Shown: positions 8,757 through 12,453 of the stretch, in pieces
How positions within the stretch are numbered: the stretch's first letter is position 1
Layout: each line of letters begins with the position of its first letter
Assembly (NCBI GenBank): GCA_003024985.2
Contig: PXIH01S0024777.1
Length of the DNA: 12,453 nt
From: Euperipatoides rowelli
Taxonomy: Eukaryota; Onychophora; Udeonychophora; Euonychophora; Peripatopsidae
Reading direction: 5' to 3' (one strand)
The notes under the pieces: generated by a model
Database searches by the model: none
Told to the model about the DNA's origin: nothing
What the model saw: the letters and a program-made list of their open reading frames with translations, nothing else
Translations under genes and position numbers: made by a program

Positions 8757-9131
8757 TTGTTTTTTGGTTGGTTGCATATACCCTTTTTAAGATAAAGATC
8801 TAAATGACGATAAAACTTTAAATTAAAAATATACTCGTAAGTAAAAATAAATCTTAAACAATAATAATAAATTATATTATTTTGATATGGGCACATTAAA
8901 GTATAAAATACATGTTCGTAAATTGCCTTACAATGCTGAATTATTTTAAATGATGGATTTATATCGTCTTTCACTTGATAGCCATTTAATTCTTCATTAA
9001 TAAAGTTTAATTTTAAATTTCCTTAAAACAATTCACTCGCAAAGTTTAAATCCAATAGATAGAACTAAGCTGCACAAACTCTTAATTAATAGGAGGAAAT
9101 AGCATTTTAATTGTGTAATTTAAAAACAGCG
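8757..9131. other. Non-coding AT-rich spacer
   Basis: No gene, repeat family or RNA motif is recognisable. A minus-strand open stretch of about 90 codons here overlaps the LINE tail and has biased low-complexity composition, so I do not call it a gene. Confidence 0.45.
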
Positions 9132-9178
9132 CATTATCCAATATATCAGTAAATTGTTTTGTGATATATTGGATAATG
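9132..9178. repeat. Perfect 17-bp inverted repeat with 13-base loop
   Basis: CATTATCCAATATATCA (9132-9148) is the exact reverse complement of 9162-9178. Pairing stops sharply on both sides, although both flanks hold a TTTAAA-like stretch. It could be a small foldback element or a degenerate MITE; nothing shows transcription. Confidence 0.8.
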
Positions 9179-9390
9179 AGGTTCAATTTAAAAAGGACAA
9201 TTAGTCTAATGAAGCAATGGTTAAGATAATTCTTTTAGAACCAGAATGTAAATTAGTTTTATATTATAAATCACTTGGCTTAGCCAATCATTAAATTCAT
9301 TACATTTTTAAAAATGCCATAATCTCTATCAAAAATTTTTAAATAATAAAATATATTTTATCACGTGTTAGGCTGTCCTTGATTTCAAGA
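9179..9390. other. Non-coding spacer between two hairpins
   Basis: AT-rich sequence without recognisable content. It separates the hairpins at 9132-9178 and 9391-9456. Confidence 0.4.
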
Positions 9391-9473
9391 TAAGATCTTT
9401 GAATAACATAACATAACATGTTATTTTATGTTATGTTATGTTATTCAAATATCTTAATAACATAACATAACAA
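9391..9473. repeat. 29-bp inverted repeat built from an AACAT pentanucleotide array
   Basis: Arms 9391-9419 and 9428-9456 pair over 29 bases with one mismatch and an 8-base loop. Each arm combines a unique part (AAGATMTTTGAAT) with three units of the pentanucleotide ATAAC. A third, direct copy of AATAACATAACATAAC follows to about 9471. Because the unique flank is also inverted, a plain microsatellite cannot explain it; a small duplication-inversion or template switch fits. Confidence 0.8.
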
Positions 9474-9568
9474 ACAACACATCTATGTTTATTTACATAA
9501 TGGCTGATGTCTAATTATAGTTGTATGAGGCTAGTGACTGATAATCAGCAGCATTTGATAATCACAGT

Positions 9569-9599
9569 CAGGGGTGGGGTAAGGGGGACTCCCCCCCCC
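9569..9599. repeat. G-tract followed by C-tract
   Basis: Runs of four, four and five G (GGGGTGGGGTAAGGGGG) are followed after ACT by nine C. The G and C runs can pair as a hairpin, and the G runs could take part in a quadruplex if a fourth run is recruited. This stands out in AT-rich surroundings. Confidence 0.6.
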
Positions 9600-9654
9600 T
9601 CCACTTTGTGTCGGAAAATGGGGTAATTTGTGTTGGCACATGAAAAAAAATGTC

Positions 9655-9880
9655 AGACTATGTTATCTGCCCATCAACATTAACATAGGAGTCTTGCGAC
9701 AACTATTTTTTGGAATTACTATTTTTTCTCACTGATTTTAGTATATTTCTTTACAGTCCTAACCTTACACTAATCCTGAACCCTAGGATAATCTAGAGGT
9801 GAAATAATCATTGACTGAGCACAAATTTAGATAATTTCAACTTACTACCATCAGACATATTAATGGTCACTTAACAGATC
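9655..9880. mobile_element. Inverted-repeat (MITE-like) element, copy 2
   Basis: The left end reads GTCAGACTATGTTATCTGCCCA, matching the left end of copy 3. Inside are CTGATTTTAGTATATTTCTTTACA (9732-9755), a CCTAACC tract, and AACCCTAGGATAATCTAGAGGTGAAATAAT at 9779-9808, identical over 30 bases to 12321-12350. TAGATAATTTCAACTTACTACC at 9828-9849 also recurs exactly in copy 3. The right terminal repeat is disturbed, as if a few bases were inserted near 9868. It has no coding potential. Confidence 0.65.
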
Positions 9881-10271
9881 TTGACCAAAAAAAAAACAGT
9901 TGAAGGGTAAGAAAAAAACTTGATAAATCAAAAAAAGTGTGTATCAGAGATTTCTGTCCTGAGTGGAAAGTATTACAATAATGACTTGGGGAAATTAACA
10001 TTTTGACACACTAGCATTGATATAAATATAAGATGCAGGGACCTGGTCACCCAGCAGATGTTCAATAGTTGTGAGTTGAGAATTTGAGGAGTCAGAGTTG
10101 GGAAATTTCTTATCTCCCCCTCCCCCCCCCCCCTAACTGTTGTGCTCATCACAGTTATATACAGGATGGGCTATGCTTTATTTTTATTTTGCACGGGCAA
10201 ATATAGGTTAAATTCTGTTGGTAATTGATCTTCAAATATAGTCAATCAGAATAGTACACTCATCAATACAC
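9881..10271. other. Non-coding spacer with C-rich tract
   Basis: There is a poly-A run at about 9887-9896 and a C-rich tract at about 10116-10132 (five C, T, eleven C). I see no gene or further repeat. Confidence 0.45.
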
Positions 10272-10315
10272 CAATTGGTATAGATCTAAAGTTTCAATAT
10301 AATTTATACCAATTG
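10272..10315. repeat. 11-bp inverted repeat
   Basis: CAATTGGTATA (10272-10282) and TATACCAATTG (10305-10315) are exact reverse complements around a 22-base loop. A weaker ATACTAT/ATAGTAT pair follows near 10345-10410. This may be chance in AT-rich DNA. Confidence 0.5.
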
Positions 10316-11312
10316 CTCTACAAGTTAAATCAGCTAAATTAAATACTATGATCCTCGTACTAGACACATCCAAACTACTAGGGTCAATTAATACTAAATT
10401 TAATAGTATGTTTGTTGTCTACATAGTAATAAAAATATCAAATTGTTGAAAGATTGGGGAGTATGAAAAAATATGTATTTTTAATGGGTTACAGGTGAAC
10501 CCAGATTGCTTTGATTAGCTACAGCCCAACAGTTCTGATTTATGATTCCAAATTAACCATACCTAAAAATAAAATCTTCATAACTCTGATTGACTATAGT
10601 CTATAGGCAAACGTACATTGTTGTGATTGACAACTGTCAGAATCCCATTTTTTATTTACACATATGTCAGCATCATTTATTATCTTATGTCAATAGTCCT
10701 GAAATCCTGTCCTTGTTCAGGGCTCTTAATGATGCAAGATGTTTATATTATAGAAGATAATTCATATCTATATAATGAGAGACTCAGATCATGGGGTTTT
10801 CTGATACTCACCCCCCCATGCTTTTTTTTATAGAGGTGGACATGGCAGCTGCCCAGGATAGCAGCGAAACAAGGGGTAGTTGGGGGAAAATATTTATTAT
10901 AGCCATTATGGACGGTAAACATGCATGATGCACCTCCAGCTACAGACTTGTGCAACAAAACTGTAAAAGCCCAAACACTAATGTTTAAAAAGTAAATGTC
11001 TTTAGTATAAGATGATTCTAATTCTTTTAATATAGTCAACTAATTCAAGTAAAGTTTTAAAAAACACAAGTTAACAACTGGCGGATTGGTGAGGTGTGTG
11101 TACGTTTCAGTGATCGCCCAGGGCAGCATTTTACCTAAAATAAAGGCAGTGCTCAGCCCAACAGACCTCTAAGAACACAGTGCAATATTTAGATTTTTAA
11201 TGTGGATTGGAAGCCGAATTAACATTAAATGTTGCCTAATTAAATCATGTTACCTCAATATATGAATATGAATTGATTTAATTTTAAACAATATAAACTT
11301 TGATTGAAGACA
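10316..11312. other. Non-coding region with faint inverted transposon-like motifs
   Basis: No gene is supported. GGCAGCTGCCCAGG at 10844-10857 and GCCCAGGGCAGC at 11116-11127 share an inverted GCTGCCC core, followed in both cases by related GAAAC-containing sequence, which hints at the ends of an old DNA transposon. GGCGGATTGGTGAGG near 11081-11095 adds to this impression. Open stretches of 68 codons (plus, 10627-10833) and 98 codons (minus, 11039-10743) overlap each other and carry homopolymer runs and no domain, so they are treated as chance. Confidence 0.4.
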
Positions 11313-11336
11313 CTGTCATGACAGACAGACAGACAC
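11313..11336. repeat. Palindrome and GACA microsatellite
   Basis: CTGTCATGACAG (11313-11324) is a perfect 12-base palindrome that runs into a short (GACA)n tract ending near 11336. This is a simple repeat with no implied function. Confidence 0.7.
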
Positions 11337-12172
11337 ATTCACATATGTTGTACAGGACTAGCAATATTTGAAGTTCTAGTTTCCTAGGAAACCAGAAGAA
11401 AACCATTATAACTTTGTTAGCTCACATACTATATTTCAAAATTGAAAGAAGTAATCTATTGTTAAATTTTCTTATTTACTGTATATTCAATTTGTATTTA
11501 AAGACTTAGAAGATTTTTATTTTAAATCTTTCTTTTTTTTAAAAAAAAATATTGACTAGATAGAAATGGAGATTTGTTTCATTACAGGAGGTAACCTTTA
11601 CAAGAAAGAAAGGGTAAGATGTACTAATAGAGTAACAAATTGATTTCAATCTTATTACATCTTCCAATCACCCACATGGAGAGAAGATCTTTAGTTTAAC
11701 TGATTACCTGCAGAATCTAATCAAAAACTTTCTCCGTTTGATGCCTTTCATTCCTACAAAAATAATCAAAAACAGGTAAATTCAGAATAGATTAATGACA
11801 CAAGATTCTAGTGCTAATTTCTATTTCCTCCAATTTTTATATATAATAATTGCGCTTTATTCAAGTAAATACACAAGAAACAAACGAAAATGCAAGGTAT
11901 TATAAAGAAAAGTAAACCAGACAATTATAATATAACAAAAGATAAAAATCATAAAAGGATACAGAGATCAGAGGATACTGCCAAAATCAGTATTTAAAGG
12001 TGAATACTGCATGCATAATTCCTCATTAAGATATCTTTGCTCTTGTTTGTAGAGTTTAACTAGATTAATTTTGAAATATGAAATTGATGTGATGTGACTA
12101 AGTATTCTTAAATATCTTTAGATAGCACATGTTCTATAGGCTACACATAATCACAATAAGAGTCTCATTTTG
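11337..12172. other. Non-coding AT-rich spacer
   Basis: It contains a T-run and A-run pair near 11529-11550 and otherwise unremarkable sequence. A TTACAG/GTAAG pair around 11583-11616 resembles splice sites but encloses only a few codons and has no coding partner, so no exon is called. Confidence 0.45.
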
Positions 12173-12427
12173 GTCAGATTCCGTTATCTGCCCACCAATA
12201 CTTAATGGTAGTAAGTTTAAATTATCTAGATCGTAGTTCAGCCACACATTATTTCACCTCTAGATTATCCTGGGGTTCAGGGTTGTGGTAAGGTTTGGAC
12301 TGTAAAGAAATTATACTCTAAACCCTAGGATAATCTAGAGGTGAAATAATCTTTTGTTGAGTGCCGATCTAGATAATTTCAACTTACTACCGTCAGCCAT
12401 ATTTGTGGACAGATAAAGGAATATGAC
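12173..12427. mobile_element. Inverted-repeat (MITE-like) element, copy 3, long hairpin form
   Basis: The copy is close to a full-length hairpin. The termini, 12173-12200 and 12400-12427, pair over 28 bases with few mismatches (GTCAGATTCCGTTATCTG against GTCATATTCCTTTATCTG). Inner arms 12248-12277 and 12321-12350 pair over 30 bases with one mismatch. About 43 unpaired bases sit at the centre. The right arm is collinear with copy 2, and the left arm is that same sequence inverted. It has no coding potential and is consistent with a foldback or MITE-type element. Confidence 0.75.
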
Positions 12428-12453
12428 TCTGATTTTAGTATATTTTCTTTACA
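12428..12453. mobile_element. Start of a further copy of the same inverted-repeat family
   Basis: CTGATTTTAGTATATTTTCTTTACA at the right edge matches 9732-9755 of copy 2 apart from one extra T. In copy 2 this block precedes the CCTAACC and CCTAGG part, so another unit seems to begin here and run off the window, directly after copy 3. Confidence 0.5.

Noticed and set aside
8699-8974. 91-codon minus-strand open stretch
   Set aside because: It reads antisense through the LINE-B (AAAT)n tail and is low in complexity.
10743-11039. 98-codon minus-strand open stretch
   Set aside because: It overlaps another open stretch on the opposite strand, crosses homopolymer runs and transposon-like motifs, and shows no domain. 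No promoter or splice context supports it.
11583-11616. Possible tiny exon between TTACAG and GTAAG
   Set aside because: Such short splice-like strings are frequent by chance, and no flanking coding sequence was found.

Overview
This is repeat-rich, visibly AT-rich nuclear DNA from an animal, most likely an invertebrate. The evidence is decayed LINE retrotransposons carrying APE endonuclease and reverse transcriptase motifs, a tRNA-derived SINE, short inverted-repeat elements and many microsatellites. There are no bacterial operons, ribosome binding sites or viral genes. I see no intact host gene, and the species cannot be named from the sequence.

Left third (1 to about 4990, minus strand): one long, decayed CR1-like non-LTR retrotransposon, here called LINE-A. 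Its 5' end is near 4990 and its 3' end is at or beyond the left edge of the window. ORF1 (4987 down to about 3700) shows a PHD-like cysteine finger followed by an SGNH/GDSL-type esterase domain. ORF2 (3160 down to about 155) shows an APE endonuclease, RT motifs 1, A, B and C, and the conserved C-terminal region. It is broken by stops and frameshifts. A tRNA-derived SINE (607 to 935, minus strand) sits inside ORF2, flanked by a near-perfect target-site duplication.

Middle (about 6520 to 8757, plus strand): a nest of two more LINE fragments. LINE-B is a jockey-like RT fragment with several disabling changes. It appears to be split by LINE-C, a 5'-truncated LINE of another family whose RT frame is open for about 330 codons except for one TAG. 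LINE-C ends in an (AAT)8 tail at 8503. The sequence after it looks like the detached 3' end of LINE-B, closing with an (AAAT)n tail at 8755.

Right third and spacers: three diverged copies of a short non-coding inverted-repeat (MITE-like) family at about 5644, 9655 and 12173, with a fourth apparently starting at 12428. There are also two strong hairpins (9132-9178 and 9391-9456), G/C homopolymer tracts, a GACA microsatellite, and long stretches where I see nothing recognisable. The parts do not act together. The window records successive insertions, and the relative order of several can be read: the SINE is younger than LINE-A, and LINE-C is younger than LINE-B. I did not find an undescribed functional system here.
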